The notes under the pieces were generated by a model. It was not told the origin of the DNA. It saw nothing but the letters and a program-made list of their open reading frames with translations, and did no database searches. Positions 48,386-59,769 of a stretch of 64,000 bases of DNA are shown here, one piece after another (positions within the stretch are counted from its first letter, which is position 1; the number at the start of each line of letters is the position of its first letter). The translations under genes were made by a program, and so were the position numbers. The stretch comes from Castor canadensis (lineage: Eukaryota; Chordata; Mammalia; Rodentia; Castoridae): the NCBI RefSeq assembly GCF_047511655.1, contig NC_133386.1, positions 129,459,866 to 129,523,865 on the forward strand. The letters are read 5' to 3'.

Positions 48386-49640
48386 CATTTTTACATTTAC
48401 TTACACGTATACACATTGTTTGGGCCACCTCCTGCTTCCAGGCAGAACCTGTTCCACCCTCTTGTTCTCCAATTTTATTGAAGAGAAAACATAAGCGATA
48501 ATAATTTGCTAGTCTGAGATAAAGATACAGAGATTCCTAGTGTTGTGTCCATGCACTTGTGTGTTGCAACCCACACTGGTTCATCTCTGCCAGACCTCCT
48601 CACTACTTCCTGGTCCCCTTCCCATAGTGGCCTCTGCCAAGTTAAGATTACTATATTTGCTCTTCTACAGTGGGCACATCAACCACATTCAAGTTTTAGG
48701 CTTCCTTCCCTTTCCCTACTCCTACCATGTGTGTTCTCTGCTTAGTGTGTGACCTATGTCCAATATTACTGCATTTGTTTTAGGTCTATATCTGCATATT
48801 TTTGGCCTTCTGAACCTGGCTAACTTCACTTAAAATAATGTTCTCCATTTCCGTCCATTTACCTGCAAATGACAAGATTTCATTCTTCTTCATGGCTGAG
48901 TAAAATTCCATTGTGTATAAATATCACATTTTCTTCATCCATTTGTCAATAGTGGGGCATCTTGGCTGTTTCCATTACTTGACTATTGTGAATAGTGCTG
49001 CAATAAACATGAGTGTGCAGGTGCCTCTGGAGTAACCTGAGTCGCATTCCTTTGGGTATATTCCTAGGAGTGGGATTGCTGAATCATATGGTAGATCTAT
49101 GTTTAGTTTTTTAAGAAGCCTCCATATTGTTTTCCAGAGTGGTTGTACTAGCTTGCATTCCTACCAGCAATGTATGAGGGTTCCTTTTTCCTCACATCCT
49201 TACCAACACCTGTTGTTGGTGGTGTTTTTGATGATAGTTATTCTAACAGGGGTGAGGTGGAATCTTAGTGTGGTTTTGATTTACATTTCCTTTATGGCCA
49301 GAGATCATGAACATTTTTTCATGTGTTTTTAGGCTATCTGAATTTCTTCCTTTGGAAAGTTCTGTTTAGCTCAGTTGCCCATTTCTTTATTGGTTCATTG
49401 ATTTGGAGGGAGTTTTAGTTTTTTGAGCTCCCTGTATATTCTGGTAATCAGTCCCTTGTCTGGCAAATATTTTCTCCCACTCTGTGGGGGCTCTCTTCAA
49501 TTTAGAGGCCATTTCTTTGGTTGTGCAGAAGCTTTTAAATTTCATCTAGTCCCATTTGTCCACAGTGATGAGTTCTTAAATGACTTAGCCTAGCTTAAAA
49601 TTGTCAGAAAGGCAGCAAGCCCTCACCTCTGGGATTTTTC
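48386..49640 (-). mobile_element. Rodent L1, antisense: 3' UTR and ORF2 C-terminus
   Basis: The plus strand shows the 3' UTR block (GTTTGGGCCACCTCCTGCTT) and then antisense ORF2 (CCATTTACCTGCAAATGACA, CAATAAACATGAGTGTGCAG, GGGGTGAGGTGGAATCTTAG, TCTTCAATTTAGAGGCCATT). It is 5'-truncated and has no long frame on the minus strand. Confidence 0.88.
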
Positions 49641-49644
49641 TTTT

Positions 49645-51734
49645 TTTAATTTTAAAATTTTTTATTAGCATATATTAGTTGTACAGGGGATTCATTGTGA
49701 CTTTTACATCTGTGCTTACAACGCATCTTAATTAGACTCTCTCCCTCCATCATTCTGCCTCACCGCGTCCCCCGTTTTTAGGACCATTTCAGCAGCAAAT
49801 GCATAATCATATGCATTTTTTATGATTTGCCCTCCTTCATATTTGCCATATTTGCCCTCCTTCACCCTCTCTGCGTACTCTCCACTCTCACTGGTACTCG
49901 CCTCAGGACAGGACCTGCTTTACCTTCCTGTCCTTTATTTTTCAAGTGTATATTGATTGTTCACGGGGTTTCACCATGGCATCTGGCACATGTATGTATT
50001 GCACTTTAATAATGTCAACCCCATGACTTACTCCTGTCCTTTGTTCCTCCTCCCCTATTAATCAGCAGCTTTCAATCACTTTGTTATGCTATCTTCATGC
50101 ATAGATGCATCATGCTTCAATATTATTCATTCTCTAGCATTTTCTTTTCACATGCACACATATATATGTACGCATACATACACATATGTATATATGTGTG
50201 TATATAAGATCATATATGCATATATGTATACATTTATCTTTTAAGTCTAGCTTCCACATATGAGGGAAAATGTGACCTTTGTCCTTCTGAGCCTGGCTTA
50301 CTTTGTTTAACATGGGTCTTAAATTCCATCCATTTACCTGCAATCAACATAATTGTATTCTTCTTTATGGTTGACTAATACCCCATTTTATATATATAGA
50401 CAACATTCTTAATCTATTCATCAGTTGTACAGCATCTGGGCTGTTTCCAAAGCTTGGTTTACTGTGAATAGTGATGCAATAAACATGCAAGTGGATCTAT
50501 TTTATCCTAGCATTCATGCCTTCTGACAGATGCCCAGGAGTGGAATTGTTGGATTGTATAGTAGGTCTACATTTTTTTTTTTTAGGAACTTCCATACTGC
50601 GTTCCATAGCAGTTGCATTAATTTACATTCCCAGCAATTGTGGATAAAGGTTCCTCACCCCACCCGCACCAGCATTTGTTATTGCTTGTGTTATTGATGA
50701 AAACCATTCTGACTGCAGTGAGGTAAAATCTCAATGTCATTTTGACTTGCATTTCCTTTGGGCCAAGAATGTTGAGCATTTCTTCATATGTTTGTTGGGC
50801 ATTTGTACTTCTTTTGAGAATTGTCTGTTAAGTGCATTTGCCCATTTACTCAGTGGGTGGTTGATCGTTTGCAAGGTTAGTTTTTTTAAGCTCCCTGTAT
50901 ATCCTGGTTATTAATCCCTTGTCAGAACTATAGCTGGCAAAAATTTTCTCCCATTCTGCAGGCTGCCTCTTAAGTCTACTGACTTTTTCCTTTGCTGTGC
51001 AGAAGCTTTTCAGATTCACGCAGTTCCATTTATCAATCTTTTCTCTTAATTGCTGAGCTGCTGGAGTTCTATTCAGAAAGTCATTGCCTGTGCCTATGAG
51101 GTCCAGGGTGCTCCCTGTTTTCCTGTAGTAGTTTCAGATCTTAGATTAAGGTCTTTGATCTGCTTTGAATTGATGTGAGTACAGGGCAAGGGACTGGGGT
51201 CTGGTCTCAGTCTTTTGCAGGTAGAAATCCAGTTTTCCAGCTCTCTTTCCTTCAGCATGTTTTGGCCTCCTTTCTCAAAAATCAAATGGCTGCAGCTGTG
51301 TGGGTTTGTGTCTGGATCTTCTATTCTGCTCCATTGGTCTTTGTGTTTTGTGCCAGTACCACTTTTTTTTTTAAATTTTATTGTTACTCTGGCTCTGTAG
51401 TATAGTTTGATGTCAGATTATTGTGTTACATACAATGTTGCTCTTTTTGTTCAGGATTGCTTGGCTATTTGAGGTCTTTTATGCTTCCAAATGAACTTTA
51501 GGGTTGATTTTCCTATCCCTATGAGGAATGTCATTGGAATTTTGATGGGGATTGTATTTAACATATAGTTTGCTTTCATTAGTATAATCATTTCCACAGT
51601 ATGGATTCTGCCAATCCATGATCGTGGTGTGACCTTCCATCTTCTAATGTTTTCTTGCATCTCTTTCTTCAATGATTTATAGTTTTTGTTGTATAGGTCT
51701 TTTACTTCCTTCATTAAATTTATTCCTGGGTATT
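49645..51734 (-). mobile_element. Second rodent L1, antisense: 3' UTR and ORF2
   Basis: It opens with TTTTTTATTAGCATATATTA and the GGGGATTCATTGTGAC 3' UTR start. ORF2 follows in reverse. A minus-strand frame at 51451-51714 still reads ORF2-type protein ([20 protein letters not shown], then [20 protein letters not shown]). More diverged than the 40.8-kb copy. It is split by a third L1 at 51735 and resumes at about 52156. Confidence 0.88.
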
Positions 51735-52155
51735 TTAATTTTTTTAAATTTTTATTGTGCTGGGTGGGGGTACACTGTGGCAGTTACAAATGTTCTTGCA
51801 ATATATCAAATGTATCACACTTGAATTCACCCTCTCCATCATTCTTACTTATCCCTCCATCCCTGGAATAGTTTCAACAGGTATCATTTTTCCATTTACA
51901 TACATGTGTACACAGTATTTGTACCATACTCACCCTCCTACACCCTTTCCCTACCTCTTCCCCACTCCCACTGGTATCAACCCTCCTGGGCAGGACCTGT
52001 TCCATCTTCCTGTTCTCTGATTTTTTGAATGAGAAAAAAATGACATTTTTATTTGTTTAAGATAGCTACACAGGCTGTTTCCATAGCTTACCTATTGTGA
52101 ATGATGCTGCAATAAACATGGGTGTGCAGGTGCCTTTATTATAACCTGATGTAGG
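51735..52155 (-). mobile_element. Third, nested rodent L1, antisense
   Basis: TTTTTAAATTTTTATTGTGC starts a 3' UTR in antisense, then GGCAGGACCTGTTCCATCTT and a scrap of ORF2 (CTATTGTGAATGATGCTGCA). The surrounding ORF2 reads ...TATTCCTGGGTATTTT before it and GATGCTATTATAAATG after it, in register with L1. This is therefore an insertion into the second L1, with GGTATTTT/GGCATTTT as a likely duplication. Confidence 0.8.
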
Positions 52156-52725
52156 CATTTTTGTTTTTTGATGCTATTATAAATGTTATTTTCCTGATTT
52201 GTTTCTCAGGCTGCTCATTGTTGGTATATAGAAATGCTACTGATTTTTGTATACTGGTACTTGCTGAATGTGTTTATGAGATCTAAGAGTTTTTTGGGTC
52301 TTTCAGGTATAAGATCGTAACTTCTGCAAATAGGGATAATTTGACTTCTTCTGTGGCTATTTGAGTCCCTTTTATTTCCTTTTCCTGCCCTGTTGCTCTG
52401 GCTAGGAATTCCAGTACTATATTGATAAGCATATGTAAATAAGTAAGTAAGAATAAGCAGTAAATTGAATAAGAGTGGGGAGTGTACAACCTTGTGTCCT
52501 TCCTGATTTTAGAGGGAATAGTTTCAGTTTTTCTTCATTTAGCATGCTTTGACTATGGGTTTGTTATGTATAGCCTCAGAACTTTTATCATGAAATTCTG
52601 GTGAAGGCTTTTTCTGCATTTATTTAGATGATGTGGTTTTTGCCTTTGATTCTGTTTATGTGTTGTATCACATAAACATATTGAATTGTGTATGTTGTAT
52701 ACCATCCTCACATCACTACTGGACT
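52156..52725 (-). mobile_element. Continuation of the second L1, ORF2 antisense
   Basis: GATGCTATTATAAATGTTAT, CTGATTTTTGTATACTGGTA, GGCTTTTTCTGCATTTATTT and GTATACCATCCTCACATCAC are internal ORF2 landmarks in reverse order, continuing the copy that began at 49645. Confidence 0.85.
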
Positions 52726-52734
52726 TTCTTTCTT

Positions 52735-52952
52735 TTCTTGATGAAACTGGGGTTTGAATTTAGGGTTTTGTATTTCCAAAGCAGGCATTCTACTGCTTGA
52801 AATATACCTCCAGTCCATTTTGTTTTGGTTATTTTGGAGATGAGGGTCTCATGAACTATTCTGTCTGGGTTGGCATCAAACTGTGATCTTCTCGATCTCA
52901 GCCTCCCAAGTAGCTAGGATTACAGATGTGAGCCACTGGTGGCTGGCTACTA
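52735..52952 (-). repeat. Dimeric rodent SINE
   Basis: GGGGTTTGAATTTAGGGTTT and GGATTACAGATGTGAGCCAC mark the antisense ID-like and B1-like halves. More diverged than the other copies. Confidence 0.82.
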
Positions 52953-52959
52953 CTAAGGT

Positions 52960-53400
52960 TGCTTGATTGACTTAGAAAATTCCTTTGTCTTTACAGTCTG
53001 CTGAGACTCTGGGACATTGGGTGTTCTCTCTGTGAGTCAGGGAGTGCAGCGCCCTCTTGCACTATTACAAACCCTTGATTTGGGGTGTGTGAGTTTTAAA
53101 CGGAATTTATCTTCTCTGCACTGACTTCTGCTCTTTTTTCTGTTACCTGCATTAATATCTCCAGCCACCTCTTTTTTTACACTTGCTTTCAAATCAGTTG
53201 TCACATCCTGCAAGTTCTGCCTTTTAAGATCTCTGAAATTTCTCCATTTCTGTCCAATTCAATGGAGACAGAGCTAGTTTAGGTTATATTCTCTAGCCCA
53301 GGCAGCATCTCACTCTTCTAACTCATCCCCTGCCTCTAGCTTTGCTCCTTACAATAGGTAAGGAACCAGAATGAGCAAAACTGATCACTTAATTCTCCAC
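52960..53400. other. Unique-looking DNA
   Basis: Only the weak CTCF-like motif is noted; a decayed L2-type stretch may lie at 53140-53370. Confidence 0.4.
53046..53061 (-). promoter_or_regulatory. Weaker CTCF-like motif, minus strand
   Basis: The reverse complement TGCAAGAGGGCGCTGC keeps the AGRKGGCRSY half of the CTCF motif, but its left half differs from the consensus. Its orientation is opposite to the motifs at 14870 and 36632. Confidence 0.35.
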
Positions 53401-53404
53401 CCCC

Positions 53405-53522
53405 TCTTTTGGGGACGAGGTCTAACTATATATCCCAGGCTGGCCTCAAACTTATGATCCTCCTGCCTCTGCTTCCTGAGTGCTGAGATTATAGGCATGC
53501 ACCACTATGCCCAGATTTTTAT
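53405..53522 (-). repeat. B1-like SINE
   Basis: CAGGCTGGCCTCAAACTTAT, GATCCTCCTGCCTCTGCTTC and TTATAGGCATGCACCACTAT give a standard B1-like unit in antisense. Confidence 0.88.
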
Positions 53523-53529
53523 TTCCCTT

Positions 53530-54900
53530 CTTACAACTAGCCTGTCCTGAGAATAAAACTGAAAGTCTTTAGTGTCACATAGCACAGAATAGTATTGCAT
53601 TGTAACTTTTGCATTACTAATTGGCTGATATAATGGAAAACCAGAGTAAATGCTCCCTTACTGAGTTTGGGTTGTCATTCGCTCTAGTCCTTGAACCTGG
53701 TCCCACTTTGTGGCTAAACTAGATAGTCTAGATAGGGAAGAAAGCCAGATAAGCAGTGACAGCACAATGTCCTAAATACTATCATAAAATCAAGCCCAAG
53801 TGTCCTGTAGGAAGTGATCAAAAGGATGCTTTGTTCTGCTTGATGTGGCAGGGTGAGGCTGGAGGAATGATGCATAAGTTGGGTCTTAGGGGATGAACGG
53901 AAGTTTTGCAGGGGCCAGGAAGAGAAGGGACATTCTGAACTGAGAAAACAGCAGGTGCAAAGAGGTGTGAGATGATAAATAGCTTTACATGACACACACA
54001 AGAATCTGACACACATACATGTGAATCTCCTGGGGGATTTCAGAATCAGATTTGTGGGCTGAGAGGTCACTTTGGCAACTGTGTGGGATGGATTTAGAGC
54101 AGGAGCCCAGTTAGGAGACTACTGCAATAGTCCAGGCAGGAGATGATGAGGGGTGGGAATATCTATGTGCTGGACACATAGGAGGTTCTCATTTTGTCCT
54201 GGTAACATTCCTATGAGGTGGGCAGACTGAGGCAGTTTGCCTGAGGTCACACAGGCAGTGGTGAATCTGAGCTCCACTCCAGGTGGCGGCCTGAGAGCGC
54301 GTACTCCAAAAGCAAAGGATGGCTTTTGTAGTCTTCAGAATAGTGAGCAATTAAGGGCTGAGATCCCATTTCCCTCCAGAACAGTCCAGCTCCAAGTTCT
54401 TACACTGGCTTGTGGGAGAGCCACTAGAGGCCAGCCCAGTTTCCCCTGGGCAGAGGGCATGAGTCAGGCCATCAGAGCTGAGGCTGGGCTGTTTTCTGAC
54501 TCCTCTGAGCATTGCTTGTGTGATTCTACCTCGTCATGCTCACTATGTGAGCTGCTGTGGCAAGCTGCTAACAGGGTGATGAATAGTAAACACACTCTTC
54601 AGAGCAGAAGGAATACTTTCTGGGGACTATGTTCAGCACACACACTGCTCATCAGAAGGTCCTGAAAAATCCCAGCAGAGATTTATCATCAGCTTTAGTA
54701 AGGCAAAATAGCTGACTCATTTTCTGTAATGTGCTACAGGAGAAGCAAATGAATCCCATTTCTTACTGCTTAGCAACATGGTAGCTTTTGAAGGCCAAAG
54801 TCACAAAGGGGCTCACTGTAACTTCCAGGTCATTTTAGAAATGTGAGTGAAGTTTTAGAATTGGACACATTCATAGTCTCAGTGGAAACTATTTTATCAT
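53530..54900. other. Unique-looking DNA with a MIR scrap
   Basis: A MIR-like piece is visible at 54185-54270 (CTATGAGGTGGGCAGACTGA, GAGGTCACACAGGCAGTGGT). A partial plus-strand CTCF-like core (AGGTGGCGGC, 54281-54290) lies beside it. The 142-codon frame at 54237-54665 has no domain I recognise and begins inside the MIR, so it is judged non-coding. Confidence 0.45.
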
Positions 54901-54901
54901 G

Positions 54902-55275
54902 TTAGTTAGTCATTTTTCTATTACTGTAACAAAATGCCTGAGACAATAAACTTATAAAGATAAAAGACTTATTTCAGCTCACAGATTTGAAGATCCATGT
55001 TTTGTTGGCCTCATTGGTTCTACACATCTTTGGTGAGATAGTACGTCATGGCAGGGGATGCATGGTGGAGCAAGCTGCTCACCTCGTGGTGGCTGGGAAG
55101 TGAGAGAGAGAAGGAAAAAGAGACCAAGCTTCTATAATCCTCTTTAAAGGACCAACCCCCCATGACCTAAAACCCCCCAGCAGGTCCTAAAAGTCCCTCC
55201 ACTTCCCACGAGCTGGCAACTAAGACTTTGACACATGGACCTTTGCAGGACATTCCAGATCTAACCATAGCACTT
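54902..55275 (-). repeat. MaLR-type LTR fossil, minus strand
   Basis: ATTTTTCTATTACTGTAACA, TATTTCAGCTCACAGATTTG, CTTTAAAGGACCAACCCCCC and ACACATGGACCTTTGCAGGA follow the antisense MST/MLT-like LTR layout. Old solo LTR, related to the one at 7905. Confidence 0.7.
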
Positions 55276-55279
55276 GTCA

Positions 55280-55595
55280 TACACATTTTGCCAAAAAAAG
55301 ACCCATTTCTGCTCCATTGGTAGGTGGATGAAGCAGAAGTAAAACAAGTAGGTAACCTTGCTTTTAGAGAATTTCTCAAGTGTCAGCTAAACTCTACATG
55401 ACCAGCCTGGAGAGCTCTTTGATGTGATGTTATTCACATAACCTACTAGAAACTACTGGACCATATCTTGCAGCTCAATTTCCCTACCCACAAGTTAAAT
55501 AGACAAAAAGTTGTGAAACCAAAAACAAAAATGAAGTAGTTAAAATTTACATCGTGTTTAAACCTTTAGGTTTCAAAAAACTGTCTCTTTAATTC
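55280..55595. other. Unique-looking DNA
   Basis: No supported feature. Confidence 0.4.
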
Positions 55596-55597
55596 CT

Positions 55598-55895
55598 CAG
55601 GTCCTTCATCAAAGTCATCTTATTTGCAAGGTCTTCCTGATCACCGAACACAAGCAGTCTTCCTGGCCCTACCCATGCCAACACTGTCTAACATGGTTGC
55701 CCTGATTGAGTTTTCTCCAAAACGCTTTTCAGCAAGTGATAAGTATATTGTTTTCAAACATTTTTCCTTACCACAATAAAAATGCTGTGAGAGTAGAGAC
55801 TTGATTTCGATCTCAGCTCTATGCCTCATATCTGGAACAGCTCTGGGCACCTCGTAGATGCTCAGTAAACATTTATAGAATAATTGAATAAATAA
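55598..55895 (-). repeat. L2 LINE 3' end, antisense
   Basis: GTCCTTCATCAAAGTCATCT, AAGGTCTTCCTGATCACCGA, and a CAGTAAACATTTATAGAATA terminus are the antisense L2 3' layout. Confidence 0.65.
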
Positions 55896-55899
55896 ACCC

Positions 55900-56415
55900 C
55901 TAGCCCACTTCTAACTTCCAATAGTCTCATGTGTATTTGCTCATGCTTTTTTCTCAACCTGATTCTTAATAAAAAAGCTTTTGATGTCATTCTCCCTTTC
56001 TTTATATCTTGCTTATTGCTGTACTGTTGGAAAGTTTCAGCACTCCTCAAATGTGTCTGAATTTCCTTTTGAATTTGAGAATCATCTGTATTGTCCAATG
56101 TCTTACACATTAGAATGTGTGACATGTGTCCTTTCCTTCTAGCCTTCAATTTAAAAAAATCTCTGTTTTTGTTTCAATTGTAAGGTTTCTTCTCTTCTAA
56201 AGAAATCCTTAAAATTATCTGTGCATAGCAAATGTGTCCAAACAATGTGGCAGAGGGCAAAAATGACTGCAAATACCACGTGTTGACCAAGGGCACTTTG
56301 GCCTCAGGGTCAGCCTTGCATGTGTGATACATATCAGGCTCACAATTAGAAGAGGGTCTCAGCTTCCAGATGTGCTGGGCATTTCACCACTGTCCCAGTC
56401 AGCAGGCCTCTTTAG
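55900..56415. other. Unique-looking DNA
   Basis: No supported gene or RNA. A 95-codon minus frame (55862-56149) shows no known domain. Confidence 0.4.
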
Positions 56416-56419
56416 TGAG

Positions 56420-56600
56420 CCTCCCAACAGCCCTGCCAACTCCCACTTCCTCCCTTTGCTCCTGCTGTTCCTTCTGCCTGGAAAGCCTCTCTTCTTGTTC
56501 AGCTTGATATCCTCTCCTCCAGAGGCCTCCTTTACTGCCCACCCTCAATACCCTCTAGTCCTTTACTCTGTACTGGTCTTGTCATTTCATCTAGGTGTGA
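56420..56600 (-). repeat. L2 LINE fragment
   Basis: CTGTTCCTTCTGCCTGGAAA and AGCTTGATATCCTCTCCTCC, followed by AGAGGCCTCCTTTACTGCCC, are L2 3'-end style in antisense. Confidence 0.5.
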
Positions 56601-56604
56601 ATAG

Positions 56605-57630
56605 TGAGATTCTATGGAAGGAACCCTTTGATTGGGAGTCAAAGGTCAACTTTGAGCCACATATCTGTTTCATGTTGGGCAGCCATATCTGACCCTGTTT
56701 CCTCCTCAGTAAAGTGATGATGACCAGTTGCACTTGGATGATGTGACAAGACTGTTTCAAGGACAGATATGATAATGTAGGAAAAGAGCTTTGGAAATGA
56801 TTCAAAGATATAAGGATCCCAGACATTATCATTATGGGATATTTGGGTGTTGTGCTGTTTCTAGAGCAGTATGGCCCAATGCTAAGAACTTCATATAAAT
56901 ACAGCTGATGGGTGGTGGTGAGTGACTGAGCACATTATAGCTACAGCTATAAAATGAAACCCTGCTCAGAAATGGCTTTGCTTCCTTTTGGGAACTTCCA
57001 CGTTTGGGCCACGGTGATCCAGAGAGGAAGAGAGAAAGAAGGAAGCTGTCTTTTTAAAAAGCTGTGTATTCAGTTTGCATAATCACATTTCCTTATTCTT
57101 TTTTCAGGTTTGCAGTGCTCACTGATTCATTCTTTCATTTACTCATCCACTAAACATCTATTTTGCCCTAGACATTATAGATACATTGTATCACAGGTAC
57201 AGTGATTAAGAAATGTCCTGGAAATGAAAGAGGCACATGGGTCAAACCTGGAAGTTAACTAATTGTTCTCAGAGCATTGTTCCCATGCCCATAAGAAGGC
57301 ACAGCAGCATGTGAGCACTGGATAGGGCAAGAAAACTCCACTAGACTGTTTTATTGTATTCCTTAGTCACTTTAGGGCTAGCCTGGTGGTTTACCAAGTT
57401 TATGTCTCCATGATATTCAAGTAATTTCTTTATACCCCTTCTCAGTATACCGCCATGGAGGAAGAGGAAAAATTGGGGTCCCTCTCACGAACAACCCTGT
57501 ATTTCTCCATCAGGTTTTCCTCACTTTAGCTATCTGTGGGTGAGGCCACTGTGCAGGCAGAAATGCTCAGACTCAGGAGAGGTACTCAGGTCTCTCTCCA
57601 GGGCTCAGAAGGTCTCTCTCCAATCTCCAA
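56605..57630. other. Unique DNA with a possible MIR
   Basis: A MIR-like section is possible at 56650-56810 (CCCTGTTTCCTCCTCAGTAA). Otherwise no gene or repeat can be named. Confidence 0.4.
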
Positions 57631-57637
57631 TTTTTAT

Positions 57638-57835
57638 TTTATTTTTTAGAGGTAGTGGGTTTGAACTCAGGGCCTTGCAATTGCTAGGCTGGCACTCTAC
57701 CACTTGAACCATACTCTAGCTCTTTTTTCTTTCAGTTATTTTTTTTCTACAGGGTCTCACATTTTTGCCTGGATCCAGCCTCTGACCTCAATCCTCCTAT
57801 CTACACCTCCGCATGCCACCATGCCTGGGTTATAA
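57638..57835 (-). repeat. Dimeric rodent SINE
   Basis: GGTTTGAACTCAGGGCCTTG, CTCTACCACTTGAACCATAC and a CCTCCGCATGCCACCATGCC B1-like part, in antisense. Confidence 0.85.
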
Positions 57836-57839
57836 ATTG

Positions 57840-59675
57840 AGGTGGAATGTGGCTACCTTTTTTTTGGTCTACATTGGTGAGCATCCTTGTAATCTCTGCC
57901 TCCAGAGAATCTGGTGTCTTCCTCCCCAAATTGAATATTCTTTAGAAGTAAGTCAGTAGGCACAGTCCATACTATTGGAGTAGGGGAGATTGAACTCCAT
58001 TTCTTAAAGAGGGAGCATCTATATAAGTTATTTGGAATTCTTACGTAAGAAAGATCCCCTCCAGTTATTTATTTAATGATTTGTTATATGGATTTATCAT
58101 TATCCATTTATATTTGGGTTATAATACAATAATATACTATTTTCTTACTTCAGTTGTTCCATCTTTGGCCATTGGGGGCTCTTTTAGGTTGGCTCCTGTG
58201 TCCTTTGGGCACAACCCCACCCTTTTGTTTTTGAGTACTTCCTTTCTTTCTGGCACAAAAAGATGTTCCAGGTTCATCTTGAATTTTCCATTCCCATCTA
58301 CCAAGATCTGTTTTTTTTTTTTTTTTTACTTCCATAGCATTCTCACTTGCAAATATATGGAATTTTTTTTCTCCACTTTAACCAATTCTTTGATACCAGC
58401 TGAGTGGTTTTACCAGTAAATCGAATTCTGATGCTATCTGCCTGGTGCTAGAGTTGGACCCTGTAGGTTAAGGACTCAGTCTCAGAAATCTTCTCCACTT
58501 TAGACATCAATCACCAGCCCAGGTCTCCTGTTCTTCTGACTGACTGGCTATAAACCAGGGGTTTCTACCACCCTCTCCTTGGGTTTGATAATTTGCTAAA
58601 ATGGCTCACAGAACTTTTGCAGGACAGTTTACTTACTGATATCAGTTTGCCATAAGAGATACAGTTCAGGACAGCTAGATAGAGAAATCTGTATGGGAAG
58701 GCATGAGGGCAGGCATAGAGCTGCCACCCTCTCAGAGTCTGGATGTGTTCACCAACCCAGGAGCTCTCTGAACCCTGTTGTTCAGGGTTTCTATGGAGGC
58801 TCTGTTATATAGCATGGTTGATTAAATTATTACTCACTGGTGATTAATTCAATCCTTTTTCCCCGATCTGGAGATCAGAGGGTGGATCTGAAAATTTCAA
58901 CCCTTTAATCCCATGATTTGTCTCTCTGGCAGCCAGTCTCCATCCTGAAGCTATCCAGGGGCCCAAGAAGTGTCGCCTCATTAGCATAGTCTCAGGCCTG
59001 CTTGAAAGGGGCTTATGGTGACTAAGAAAAAATGTTCCTCTCACTATCACTGAGGAGATTCCAAGGATTTTAGAAGCTCTGTGTCAAGAACCAGAAACAA
59101 AAACCAAAGAGTATAACCCCCTATCATCACCCCCTATCACTCAAGGAATTATAAGAATTTTGGGAACTCTGTGCCAGGAAGATGAAATATATACTTCTTA
59201 TTATATTTCACCATCCCAAGAATCTACGTTTTCTTCAAGGAGCTCTGCTTGCCTTTATTACAGAATAACTAGAGAAAGGCACTGGAGACCAAGATCTTGT
59301 CATTGGGTGTGCTCATTATTACATGGATGTCACTGCTTCTATCTCTCTTAGCAGACAGAGCAAGAAATTATGTATTGATGCATAATAATTCATGCATGTG
59401 TACATATTTCTGAGTCTATCCATCTGAATACATGTCAAGCTAAATATGACTTTTATTTGATTCTCACATGGACTCATTCTAGCCTTCTTCTTTGCTTATC
59501 TGATACCTCTTCTTCCAATAGTGAGAAACCTGGCTCCTATTACCTACCATCCACACCCAGTATATATGCATAGCAGTTTCATTATTTTAAACCATTTCCT
59601 AGTGAGAAAAAGACTTAGAATACAATGTCTGTGTAAAGTTCTCTTCTTTTTTAAGTTATGGTTTCCAATATTAAA
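57840..59675. other. Unique-looking DNA
   Basis: No supported gene. A T-run lies at 58309-58327. The plus-strand frame at 58081-58419 (112 codons) has no known domain. Near 58500-58800 an ancient LTR-like fragment is possible, but I cannot name it. Confidence 0.4.
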
Positions 59676-59677
59676 CA

Positions 59678-59768
59678 TTTTTTTGGCAGTATAAGGATTT
59701 GAACTCAGGGCCTCATGCTTTTTGTGCAGGTGCTCTACCACTCTACCACTTGAGCCTCCGGCTCCATT
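59678..59768 (-). repeat. ID-like SINE
   Basis: GGATTTGAACTCAGGGCCTC and GTGCTCTACCACTCTACCAC; the ACTCTACC unit is duplicated inside the box region, an unusual small tandem duplication. Confidence 0.82.
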
Positions 59769-59769
59769 T

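Noticed and set aside
54274-54290. CTCF-like site around AGGTGGCGGC
   Set aside because: The right half of the motif fits but the left half has two mismatches; too weak to list as a separate feature.
54237-54665. 142-codon plus-strand open frame
   Set aside because: It begins in a MIR-like repeat, has no recognisable domain and no visible splice or promoter context. It might merit a conservation check but cannot be supported as a gene.
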